From the NCBI GenBank assembly GCA_943913905.1, contig CALTZZ010000049.1:1-15283 (forward strand): a stretch of DNA of 15,283 nucleotides, written 5' to 3'. Shown piece after piece: positions 1 through 7,191 of the stretch. Each line of letters opens with the position of its first letter. Position 1 is the stretch's first letter. The stretch comes from an uncultured Dermabacteraceae bacterium. GTDB lineage: Bacteria; Actinomycetota; Actinomycetes; Actinomycetales; Dermabacteraceae. Made by a program: the position numbers and the translations under genes. The notes under the pieces are model-generated. The model worked only from the letters and a program-made list of their open reading frames with translations, was not told the origin of the DNA and searched no databases.

Positions 1-1106
1 CCCGCGACCGCCTCGGGAGTTCCCGCGGGGCCCCACGGCAGCGGGATGGATGCTGCCCCCACCGCCCACACGGGCATGAACGTTTGCCAGTCCTCCGGCG
101 TCATGGGCGCTTTCACGGGCGTTACTCGGTGGCCGACGGATGTCAGCACGGCGATTGCGCGGTCCACGGCAGCGAGTGCTTCGGGGTGCAGGTCCGTGTG
201 TGCGACCATGGGATCCACGATGACCCCGATGCGCAGTGTCTCCGCGTGACCTGCGGTGATGTCGCGTGCGCCGGAGCGAGCCGCGTCCGCGAGTGGTTGT
301 ACAGGTTGAGGACGGGGAAAGTGATCGCCCGGCTGCTCGTGGGCGAGCAGGTCCAGCCCCGTGGCCACGTCGGCAATAGTGCGAGCGAGAGCCCCGTGGC
401 GTGCGAGACCGATGCCGTCTAGTCCGTGTGGGCCCCAACCGATGAGGCCCCGGCCCGCGACCATCCCGGCGATACCGTTGCATGCGGCGGGAACGCGCAC
501 CGAACCACCCGCGTCGTTCCCATGCGCGATAGGCACGATTCCGCTGGCTACAGCCGCGCCAGCGCCGCCACTCGACCCTCCGGCAGTCCGGGACGTGTCC
601 CACGGCGTGCGCGCGGGGGCACACGAGGCGGATTCACTGAACACACTCATGCCGAACTCGCTCGTGGTCGTCTTCCCGATCGGGACGGTGTGAGCCTCCA
701 GGAGTCGCCGTGCCACGCCGTCCGTGCGCGCCGAGACGTTACCGCTCAGTGCTAGCGATCCGGCTTCGAACGGCAGGCCTTCCACTTCAGTGAGGTCTTT
801 GATGGGGAAGGGGACCCCCGCGAGGGAAGCGGAGTCTGCGTTGACGCGTTTGGCGTCGGCCTTATGGCGGTTGGCATCGGCCCTCTCTGCCTGCGAGCGG
901 GAGAGGTCTTCGGCCAGGGACGCAAACGCCCCTACCTGCGGGCCCCGCTCCCGTGCCCGCTCGAGCACGCGTTCCGTGTGCTCCGCGGCCGTGATCGCGC
1001 CCTGCGCGAAGAGTGAGGCCAGGCTGACGGCATCGGTATCCAAAGGGTCACCGGAGGAGTCGCTAGTGGCCGACGAAAGGGGAGTAGCGGGCGTGGAGGT
1101 GCTCAT
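1..1106 (-). CDS. Amidase-signature family hydrolase, C-terminus cut off by window edge
   Basis: I translated this frame by hand: 368 codons run open from ATG at 1106 to the left edge, so the end of the protein is missing (family members are usually about 450-500 residues). Amidase-signature enzymes hydrolyse amide bonds with a Ser-cisSer-Lys triad. Here Lys103 lies in GVPFPIKD, the Gly/Ser-rich signature GGSSGGAGAAVA spans residues 175-186 with Ser178 as the cis-Ser, and the nucleophile is Ser201 in NDAGGSVRVPAA. An in-frame TGA two codons upstream fixes the start at or after 1106. GAGG lies directly before the ATG and GGAAGG lies 16 nt upstream. No signal peptide is visible, so it is probably cytoplasmic. 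It is transcribed divergently from rmlA with a 102-bp gap. Substrate is unknown. GatA is less likely because no gatB or gatC is seen nearby, but the upstream side of this gene's operon lies outside the window. Residues 76-90 hold a small heptad duplication. Confidence 0.93.
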   Translation of the reverse strand, partial: MSTSTPATPLSSATSDSSGDPLDTDAVSLASLFAQGAITAAEHTERVLERARERGPQVGAFASLAEDLSRSQAERADANRHKADAKRVNADSASLAGVPFPIKDLTEVEGLPFEAGSLALSGNVSARTDGVARRLLEAHTVPIGKTTTSEFGMSVFSESASCAPARTPWDTSRTAGGSSGGAGAAVASGIVPIAHGNDAGGSVRVPAACNGIAGMVAGRGLIGWGPHGLDGIGLARHGALARTIADVATGLDLLAHEQPGDHFPRPQPVQPLADAARSGARDITAGHAETLRIGVIVDPMVAHTDLHPEALAAVDRAIAVLTSVGHRVTPVKAPMTPEDWQTFMPVWAVGAASIPLPWGPAGTPEAVA

Positions 1107-1208
1107 GCCTCAACGCTAGCGGCCTTCCTTTGCTCACGTTTTGATTACGGTCCGCAGAATCGTGGCACTGTGAGAGTCGTGCGGGCGTCCGGTCGGTAAG
1201 GTGGCGCT
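1107..1208. promoter_or_regulatory. Divergent intergenic region between the amidase gene and rmlA
   Basis: This 102-bp gap must hold the start signals for both the amidase gene (minus) and the rml genes (plus). For rmlA a ribosome binding site AAGGTGG is clear at 1198-1204. TTGATT at 1141-1146 is a possible -35 element, but the best -10 behind it (CACTGT, 1166-1171) is poor and 19 bp away, so I do not assign a promoter firmly. No convincing operator palindrome was seen. Confidence 0.4.
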
Positions 1209-2084
1209 ATGCGCGGAATTATCCTTGCCGGCGGCACCGGCTCCAGGCTCCACCCCCTCACCATCGGCGTCAGTAAACAGCTCATGCCCGTCTACGACAA
1301 GCCGATGATCTACTACCCCCTCAGCACCCTGATGCTCGCGGGAATCACCGAGATCCTCATCATCACCACTCCGGAGGACCGCTTCGCGTTCGAGCGTGTG
1401 CTCGGGGACGGTTCCCGCTTTGGCGTGCGCTTCGACTACGTGGTCCAGCCCTCGCCCGACGGCCTCGCGCAAGCATTTGTGCTGGGAGAAGACTTCCTTG
1501 ACGGTGAAGGCGCTGCACTCATTCTTGGCGACAACCTGTTCTACGGCCAAGGCATGGGCACGCAGCTGCGCCGCTACACGGCCGTGGACGGCGCCGCCGT
1601 GTTCGGCTACTGGGTCAACGACCCGCGCGCCTACGGCGTGGTGGAAATGAACGACCAGGGCGTGGCCGTTTCCCTCGAAGAAAAACCGGCCGAACCCACA
1701 TCAAACCTCGCCGTCCCCGGCCTGTACTTCTACGATTCCTCGGTGGTGGAGCGAGCTAAAGCCCTCGTGCCGTCGGCCCGTGGGGAACTGGAAATCACCG
1801 ACCTCAACCGCTCCTACCTCAACGAGGGATCCCTCCACGTTGAACTCCTCACCCGCGGCACCGCCTGGCTGGATACGGGAACGTTCGACGACCTACACGC
1901 AGCCGGAGACTTCATCCGCACGGTCCAAAAGCGCCAGGGCCTTTCGATTGGCGCCCCTGAAGAGGTGGCATGGCGCATGGGCCTGCTTACCGACGACGAG
2001 CTGCGCGAACGCGCCGAGCCCCTCGTGAAATCCGGCTACGGTCGGTACCTCATCGATGTTCTTGAGCGCGAACGCGCCCACTGA
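1209..2084 (+). CDS. rmlA: Glucose-1-phosphate thymidylyltransferase RmlA
   Basis: RmlA makes dTDP-glucose and pyrophosphate from glucose-1-phosphate and dTTP, the first step of dTDP-L-rhamnose synthesis in the cytoplasm. The 291-residue length fits the family. The nucleotide-binding signature LAGGTGSRLHPLT is at residues 6-18, followed by SKQLMPVYDKPMIYYPLS (22-39), which is diagnostic for RmlA. GDNLFYG at 107-113 carries the metal-binding Asp108, and the EEKP and GLYFYD blocks follow. The start ATG is supported by AAGGTGG four bases upstream and by the signature beginning a few residues in. It is the first gene of rmlA-rmlB-rmlCD, but a 72-bp gap separates it from rmlB, so rmlB may also have its own start signal. 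Feedback inhibition by dTDP-rhamnose is known in the family; nothing in the DNA shows specific control. Confidence 0.97.
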   Translation: MRGIILAGGTGSRLHPLTIGVSKQLMPVYDKPMIYYPLSTLMLAGITEILIITTPEDRFAFERVLGDGSRFGVRFDYVVQPSPDGLAQAFVLGEDFLDGEGAALILGDNLFYGQGMGTQLRRYTAVDGAAVFGYWVNDPRAYGVVEMNDQGVAVSLEEKPAEPTSNLAVPGLYFYDSSVVERAKALVPSARGELEITDLNRSYLNEGSLHVELLTRGTAWLDTGTFDDLHAAGDFIRTVQKRQGLSIGAPEEVAWRMGLLTDDELRERAEPLVKSGYGRYLIDVLERERAH

Positions 2085-2156
2085 CCACTCGTGATTCCTT
2101 CCGCACCTGCCCAGCGTCCTACCGATCGTTCAAGGTCCGCGTGGCACACTGACGCT

Positions 2157-3173
2157 ATGACTCTGAGGCATGTCATTGTGACCGGCGGCGCCGGGTTTAT
2201 TGGCTCCAACTTCGTGCACTACCTAGTGGCGAACACCAATGTGCGCGTGACCGTGCTTGACGCACTCACCTACGCGGGCAACGCGGCGAACCTTGACGGG
2301 TTGCCTCACGACCGAGTGAAGCTCGTGGTCGGAGACATCTCCGATCCGGTGATCGTGAACGACCTGTTCGCGACGCTCGACCCCGACCACGACGCCGTGG
2401 TGCACTACGCCGCCGAGTCCCACAACGACAATTCCCTCAACGACCCGCGCCCGTTCCTCGACACGAACATCGTCGGCACCTACACGCTGCTCGAGGCCGC
2501 GCGGCGCCACAACGTGCGCTTCCACCACATTTCGACCGACGAAGTCTACGGCGACCTGGAACTCGATGACCCCCAGCGGTTCACCGAACACACGCCGTAC
2601 AACCCGAGCTCCCCGTACTCATCCACGAAAGCCGGCTCCGACCTGCTGGTTCGCGCCTGGGTGCGCAGCTTCGGCGTGCGCGCCACAATCTCCAACTGCT
2701 CGAACAACTACGGGCCGCGCCAACACATCGAAAAATTCATCCCGCGCCAAATCACGAACCTGATCGACGGCATCCGCCCCCGCCTCTACGGGGAGGGCCT
2801 CAACGTGCGCGACTGGATTCATGCCGACGACCACTCGTCTGCGGTGCTCGCGATCCTCGAACGCGGCCAGATCGGCGAGACCTACCTGATCGGGGCCGAC
2901 GGCGAAAAGAACAACCGCCAGGTCGTGGAACTGATCCTCGAAGCGTTCGGCCGCGACCGCGACGACTTCGACCACGTCAACGATCGCCCCGGGCACGACA
3001 TGCGGTACGCGATCGACTCCACGCGGCTGCGCCACGAACTGGGCTGGACCCCCGCCTTCCAGGATTTCGAGGCGGGAATCCGAGACACTATCCAGTGGTA
3101 CCGCGACAACGAATCATGGTGGCGCGGCGCAAAAGAAGAGACCGAGGCGAAATACGCGAAGAGCGGCCAGTAA
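2157..3173 (+). CDS. rmlB: dTDP-glucose 4,6-dehydratase RmlB
   Basis: RmlB converts dTDP-glucose to dTDP-4-keto-6-deoxyglucose using bound NAD, the second step to dTDP-rhamnose. It is an extended short-chain dehydrogenase of 338 residues, normal for the family. GGAGFIG (10-16) binds NAD; STDEVYG (126-132) supplies catalytic Thr127, Asp128 and Glu129; Tyr154 and Lys158 form the YxxxK pair. The frame opens earlier, at GTG 2091, but the 22 extra residues do not fit the family and precede the Rossmann strand, so I chose ATG 2157. No Shine-Dalgarno sequence precedes this ATG (nearest AAGG is about 21 nt away), which suggests leaderless or weak initiation. Its TAA overlaps the ribosome binding site of rmlCD, so those two genes are tightly linked. 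Confidence 0.96.
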   Translation: MTLRHVIVTGGAGFIGSNFVHYLVANTNVRVTVLDALTYAGNAANLDGLPHDRVKLVVGDISDPVIVNDLFATLDPDHDAVVHYAAESHNDNSLNDPRPFLDTNIVGTYTLLEAARRHNVRFHHISTDEVYGDLELDDPQRFTEHTPYNPSSPYSSTKAGSDLLVRAWVRSFGVRATISNCSNNYGPRQHIEKFIPRQITNLIDGIRPRLYGEGLNVRDWIHADDHSSAVLAILERGQIGETYLIGADGEKNNRQVVELILEAFGRDRDDFDHVNDRPGHDMRYAIDSTRLRHELGWTPAFQDFEAGIRDTIQWYRDNESWWRGAKEETEAKYAKSGQ

Positions 3174-3185
3174 GGAGCATTCCAG

Positions 3186-4787
3186 ATGACCGCACAACCA
3201 GCGACACCGAACGTGTCGAGCACGCCAATCCCTGGCCTTCTCCTGATCAATCTGCCCGTTCACGGCGATGCGCGCGGCTGGTTCAAGGAAAACTGGCAGC
3301 GCGAAAAGATGGTGGCAGCGGGCCTTCCCGACTTCGGCCCCGTGCAGAACAACATCTCGTTCAACGCCGAGGTGGGCGTGACCCGCGGAATCCACGCGGA
3401 ACCGTGGGACAAGTACATCTCCGTGGCGCAGGGGCGCGTGTTCGGCGCGTGGGTGGATCTGCGCGGCGGCGACTCGTTCGGCGCCACGTTCTTCACGGAG
3501 ATCACGCCAGACGTCGCCGTGTATGTGCCGCGCGGCGTGGGTAATGCGTTCCAAACCATCGAGGCGCCAGCCGTCTACACCTACCTGGTGAACGACCATT
3601 GGAGCGCCGACAAGCAGGGCGAGTACACCTTCCTCAACCTGGCTGACGACACCGTGAACATCCCGTGGCCCATCGCCCTCGCCGACGCGAACCTCAGCGC
3701 GAAAGATGAGCAGCACCCGCGCCTGGCCGACGTCACGCCCTTCGCCGCCCCGCGCACGTGGAGAGCGAGTTCCGAAGGGTCGGTGGCTCCCGAAGCCCTG
3801 CACCGCTCAGAGCGGGAAGGATCAGCGGAGGGGCCGACGCCGTCGGCAACCGTCACTGACGCGGGACCAGCCGGGGTAGCAGGTTCCGCTGAGGTCGCAG
3901 GATCCGCTCGGGGGAGCGCGGACCATGAATGGACTAATACCGGGCGCACCCTCGTGCTTGGAAGCCGGGGCCAGGTGGGCCAGGCGCTTCAGGGGCTGTG
4001 GCTGGGCCACGACGACGTGCAATTCGTGGGACGCGACGTGATTGACCTGTCTAACCCGGACACGATCCGCGGCTTTGACTTTGCGCCGTATTCCACGATC
4101 GTGAACGCGGCCGCCTACACGGCCGTGGACGATGCGGAAACTGCGGAAGGACGCCGCACTGCGTGGGTCGTGAACGTGACGGGCGTGGCCGCACTCGTGG
4201 ATGCTGCCCGCGCGGTGGACGCCACGATCGTCCACGTGAGCAGCGACTACGTGTTCGACGGCTCCTACGCGCTCCACTCGGAAGATGAAGAATTCGCGCC
4301 GCTCGGCGTCTACGGACAGACGAAAGCAGCGGGTGACGCCGTGGTGTCGGGCTATGAGCGCCACTTCATCGTCCGCACCAGCTGGGTTGTGGGCGATGGC
4401 CACAACTTCGTTCGCACCATGGAGTCGCTCGCTGAACGCGGCATCGATCCAAGCGTGGTCTCAGACCAGGTTGGTCGATTGAGCTTCGCATCCGAGATCG
4501 CGCGCGCCATCGATCACCTGGTGCGAGGAGACGCCGACTTCGGTACGTACAACGTTTCGAACTCCGGAGAACCGGTCAGCTGGTGCGAGGTTGCCAAGAA
4601 AGTGTTCGAGCTGACGGGGCACGACCCCGAGCGTGTGACCGGAGTCAGCACCGTCGAATACTACGGTGACAAGACGGGCATTGCTCCGCGACCGCTGAAC
4701 TCAGCGTTCATCCTGGACAAGATTGAAGCCACGGGCTTCACACCGCGCGACCAGCTTGAGGCACTTGAGGCCTACCTCCGCGCCTGA
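3186..4787 (+). CDS. rmlCD: Fused dTDP-4-dehydrorhamnose 3,5-epimerase / dTDP-4-dehydrorhamnose reductase
   Basis: One 533-residue protein carries the last two steps of dTDP-L-rhamnose synthesis. Residues 1 to about 190 are an RmlC-like cupin: Arg67 and His70 in RGIH match the catalytic Arg/His, Lys76 follows, then a VPRGVGNAF block and an aromatic strand with Tyr131 and Tyr133. Residues about 190-253 are a Ser/Ala/Gly/Glu-rich linker with no clear fold. From residue 256 comes RmlD: NAD(P)H-binding GSRGQVG (259-265), the VNAAAYTAVDDAE block, SSDYVFDG, and Tyr376/Lys380 as the YxxxK pair. Start ATG 3186 has AAGGAG at 3172-3177 with eight bases of spacing. Such fusions are known in bifidobacteria and other actinobacteria. 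One deviation is Asn120 where stand-alone RmlC usually has His in its AHGF motif. The gene ends 12 bp from the convergent surface-protein gene, with no terminator hairpin visible between them. Confidence 0.95.
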   Translation: MTAQPATPNVSSTPIPGLLLINLPVHGDARGWFKENWQREKMVAAGLPDFGPVQNNISFNAEVGVTRGIHAEPWDKYISVAQGRVFGAWVDLRGGDSFGATFFTEITPDVAVYVPRGVGNAFQTIEAPAVYTYLVNDHWSADKQGEYTFLNLADDTVNIPWPIALADANLSAKDEQHPRLADVTPFAAPRTWRASSEGSVAPEALHRSEREGSAEGPTPSATVTDAGPAGVAGSAEVAGSARGSADHEWTNTGRTLVLGSRGQVGQALQGLWLGHDDVQFVGRDVIDLSNPDTIRGFDFAPYSTIVNAAAYTAVDDAETAEGRRTAWVVNVTGVAALVDAARAVDATIVHVSSDYVFDGSYALHSEDEEFAPLGVYGQTKAAGDAVVSGYERHFIVRTSWVVGDGHNFVRTMESLAERGIDPSVVSDQVGRLSFASEIARAIDHLVRGDADFGTYNVSNSGEPVSWCEVAKKVFELTGHDPERVTGVSTVEYYGDKTGIAPRPLNSAFILDKIEATGFTPRDQLEALEAYLRA

Positions 4788-4799
4788 CTGCCGTGGGGC

Positions 4800-6083
4800 T
4801 TAATCGTTGGTGTGTTTGCGACGTCGGTTGACGACAAACACGCCAGCGCCTGCCGTTGCTATAAGCGCGAGGATCCCGAAGACGCTCCCAGCATTGGCGC
4901 CGATGACGCTCCAGGTTGAGTCTCGAACTGAACGCCCCTGAGCCTCGTTGGCACCGTGTGATGCGCGTGGCTCAGCCCCGGCGCCCTCGCTGCTTGCTGA
5001 CGATGACGCAGACGGAGAGTCGTCGGGCGAGGACTGCGGACCGCGTGCATCCGGCAGGGGAGAAGGCGCCGCCGTGCTGGGGACCAGGCCCCCGCGCGAT
5101 CCTGTCAGCTGCTCGTACCCGCTTCCAGCAGCACCAAATGTGCGCTGATCACCGTTGACGACCCCCGTGGGGATCAGAGTCGAGTTTTCGCGGTGCGTTG
5201 CTCCAGGGGGTGGGGCGGCCTCGAGAGTTGTGTGCGGTGCACGTAGCGGCGCAGCAGCCTCGTCGAGTTCAGGCAACGCAGCAGCTGGAGCGTGGCCCGA
5301 TCGCGTGGCGGTGGAGCGGTCGGAATGTGGCGACGCGGCAGCGGGCGTTGACGAGCGCTGGGGTGCTGCTGAGGTCCTCGCTGCCGTTGTTCGCGGAGCC
5401 TCGGCATGTGTAGTGGCAGCCGTATGTGAGGCCGGTGCGTTTGTGCTCGGGGTGGCGGATCGAGTGGGGTGGGCAGACGACGACGTCGGCGCCGCGGTTG
5501 TGGTCGACGGGGACGCCGAGCTGCTCGGAGCTGTCCTCGCTGGTGTGGAGGAAGTGGGCGACGCCGGCGAGGCTTCTGGCGTCGATGATGCCGATGCACT
5601 CGGCTCAGGGGTCGACTTTTCGGGGGACGTCTTCTCCGAGCTTGACCCGCCAGCCCCCCGATCTACAGTGACGGTTGCGGTAGCCGCTTCATCGCCAGCA
5701 TCGCTCGTGAGAACAATGTTGTATGTGCCGGGCTTGTTCAGCTCCGGCGTCGTAAACGACACGGAGTTGTACGACTCCCGGATCGCCGAAGTTCCGAGCG
5801 CTCCTTCCTCCGGCCCAGCAAAAGTGGCGGTGATCGAGGATGCAGTCGAGGAAAAACCACAACCCGTGACGGTCGTTGTCCTACCCGGCGCAATTGCGTC
5901 CTGCGAGACCGTGGCAGTGGGAGCAGCACATACGGACTCCGTGGACGCGAACGCACTTGCAGTGCCGACGGCGACAGGACCCACGATGAGTGCCGAACCC
6001 GCGCAGGCAATCGCAACGGCAGTGAAAGGCGAGATGCGGCGCGCGGCATTGCGGACCTGACGTAACACGTGAGCGGAGGTCAC
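4800..6083 (-). CDS. Secreted, membrane-anchored stalk protein with Ig/IPT-like head
   Basis: I do not recognise a named family. Numbering from GTG 6083 (427 residues), residues 1-46 are a long signal peptide: basic RQVRNAARR, a hydrophobic stretch, and AFA before the likely cut. Residues about 50-142 look like a small beta-sandwich of the IPT/Ig type, with the PGRTTTVTGCGF turn, a KPGTYNIVLTSD strand, and Cys52 and Cys75 able to form a disulfide. Residues about 142-385 are very low complexity, rich in Ser, Thr, Pro and Ala, like a mucin-type stalk. The C-terminus is one membrane helix (about 394-419) followed by NRRRKHTND. There is no LPxTG, so it should stay in the membrane rather than be sortase-linked. 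Another GTG lies at 6095, but the GGGAGG ribosome site runs into it; GTG 6083 has proper spacing. It is divergent from moxR and convergent with rmlCD. An adhesin or surface spacer role is inference. Confidence 0.85.
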   Translation of the reverse strand: MTSAHVLRQVRNAARRISPFTAVAIACAGSALIVGPVAVGTASAFASTESVCAAPTATVSQDAIAPGRTTTVTGCGFSSTASSITATFAGPEEGALGTSAIRESYNSVSFTTPELNKPGTYNIVLTSDAGDEAATATVTVDRGAGGSSSEKTSPEKSTPEPSASASSTPEASPASPTSSTPARTAPSSSASPSTTTAAPTSSSAHPTRSATPSTNAPASHTAATTHAEAPRTTAARTSAAPQRSSTPAAASPHSDRSTATRSGHAPAAALPELDEAAAPLRAPHTTLEAAPPPGATHRENSTLIPTGVVNGDQRTFGAAGSGYEQLTGSRGGLVPSTAAPSPLPDARGPQSSPDDSPSASSSASSEGAGAEPRASHGANEAQGRSVRDSTWSVIGANAGSVFGILALIATAGAGVFVVNRRRKHTND

Positions 6084-6131
6084 GGTCGCCTTCACCTCCC
6101 TCTGGCATGATGGGTTTTTCGTGGTTTCTTC

Positions 6132-6160
6132 ACCTTAAGTGACCGCCCAAGGTGCGTCAC
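6132..6160 (-). promoter_or_regulatory. Candidate promoter of the stalk-protein gene, with interleaved inverted repeats
   Basis: On the minus strand GTGACG (6160-6155) and TAAGGT (6137-6132) are 17 bp apart and fit a weak -35/-10 pair, giving a transcript start about 40 nt before GTG 6083. Two inverted repeats overlap it: CACCTT (6131-6136) with AAGGTG (6149-6154), and GTGAC (6139-6143) with GTCAC (6156-6160). They could be an operator, but short repeats like these also arise by chance. Confidence 0.35.
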
Positions 6161-6213
6161 CGCATTTCACCGAGGCTTTGCCCCGGGTTGATCCAGTGTT
6201 GTGAGAGGTTTTA

Positions 6214-7191
6214 GTGGACGCGCCAACAGAAACAATGGCTATGCACGACGTTCGCACCATTGCGGAACGCATTTGCGGGTACGTGGAAAACGTCATCGAA
6301 GGTAAAACGCAGGCGGTGGAACTCACCGTCACGACCCTGCTCGCCGGCGGTCATCTGCTCATCGAAGACGTGCCTGGAACCGGTAAAACCCTCCTTGCGA
6401 AGACCCTCGCCCGCGCCCTCGGCGCCGAAAGTCGTCGCGTTCAATTCACGCCAGACCTCCTACCCTCCGACATCACCGGTGCGAGCATCTTTAACCAGGC
6501 CACTCGCGAGTTTGAATTCCGGCCCGGCGCAGTCTTTACCCACGTCTTGCTCGCGGATGAAATCAATCGGGCCTCGCCGAAAACACAGTCAGCCCTGCTC
6601 GAGGCGATGGAAGAGAACGCAGTGAGCGTTGACGGTGCCACGCGTGAGCTTGCCGATCCCTTCATGGTGATCGCCACCTCCAACCCCGTGGAAATGGACG
6701 GCACGTTCGATCTTCCCGAGGCGCAACGTGACCGATTCTTGGTGAAACTGTCGATGGGGTATCCGTCGGCCGGAGCCGAGGTGCGCATGTTGGCTGCTCA
6801 CAGTGGCGGCCACGACGGGAGACCGGCAGAAACGGTTGCGGCCGTGGGAGACGTTCGCGCGGCGATTCGAGCAGTTGCCCATGTGTACTGTGCCACCGAT
6901 GTCATGGAATACGCGGTTGCGCTCGCCCGCACCACGAGGTCGAGCAGAGAGCTCATACTTGGCGTATCACCACGTGCATCCGTCCACCTCATCCGCGTTG
7001 CGAAGGCTCGCGCGGCGATGGCCGGTCGCGACCACGTGCTGCCGAGCGATCTGCAAGCCCTGATTGGGCCCGTGTGGGGGCACCGCGTCCACGTGTCGTC
7101 ATCCGCGGCAGCCGCAGGTATTAGCGAAAACGACGTGCTCGAACGCGTGGTGGAAAGTACGCCAGTCTCGGGCCCAGCGGGCAGGGCATGA
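6214..7191 (+). CDS. moxR: MoxR-family AAA+ ATPase
   Basis: MoxR proteins are cytoplasmic AAA+ ATPases thought to act as chaperones that help assemble or activate partner proteins encoded beside them. This one has 325 residues, typical length. Walker A VPGTGKT is at 53-59, Walker B LLADE at 112-116 followed by INRASPKTQSALLEAMEE, and the sensor-1 segment ATSNPVEMDGTFDLPEAQRDRF follows at about 152-173; the C-terminal third is the usual helical lid. The start is GTG 6214, with GAGAGG at 6203-6208 and five bases of spacing. In-frame ATGs at codons 8 and 10 are alternatives. It is the first gene of a three-gene operon and shares an ATGA overlap with the DUF58 gene. No firm promoter was found in the 130-bp gap upstream. 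Confidence 0.95.
   Translation: MDAPTETMAMHDVRTIAERICGYVENVIEGKTQAVELTVTTLLAGGHLLIEDVPGTGKTLLAKTLARALGAESRRVQFTPDLLPSDITGASIFNQATREFEFRPGAVFTHVLLADEINRASPKTQSALLEAMEENAVSVDGATRELADPFMVIATSNPVEMDGTFDLPEAQRDRFLVKLSMGYPSAGAEVRMLAAHSGGHDGRPAETVAAVGDVRAAIRAVAHVYCATDVMEYAVALARTTRSSRELILGVSPRASVHLIRVAKARAAMAGRDHVLPSDLQALIGPVWGHRVHVSSSAAAAGISENDVLERVVESTPVSGPAGRA

Noticed and set aside
84..755. Plus-strand open frames of about 110 codons at the left edge
   Set aside because: They lie opposite the amidase gene, whose minus-strand frame shows the full signature and all three catalytic residues.
2091..2156. Extended N-terminus for RmlB from GTG 2091
   Set aside because: No ribosome binding site, and the 22 added residues do not belong to the family's Rossmann start.
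5155..6060. A 301-codon open frame on the plus strand opposite the stalk-protein gene
   Set aside because: It is a mirror of the Ser/Thr/Pro/Ala-rich GC-biased frame on the other strand. Its translation is Val/Ala/Gly/Asp-rich without recognisable domains, and the minus frame has a signal peptide, head domain and membrane anchor.
4800..6083. Stalk protein as the substrate of the neighbouring transglutaminase
   Set aside because: The mature part has very few Gln and Lys residues, the usual cross-linking partners, so proximity alone does not support the claim.
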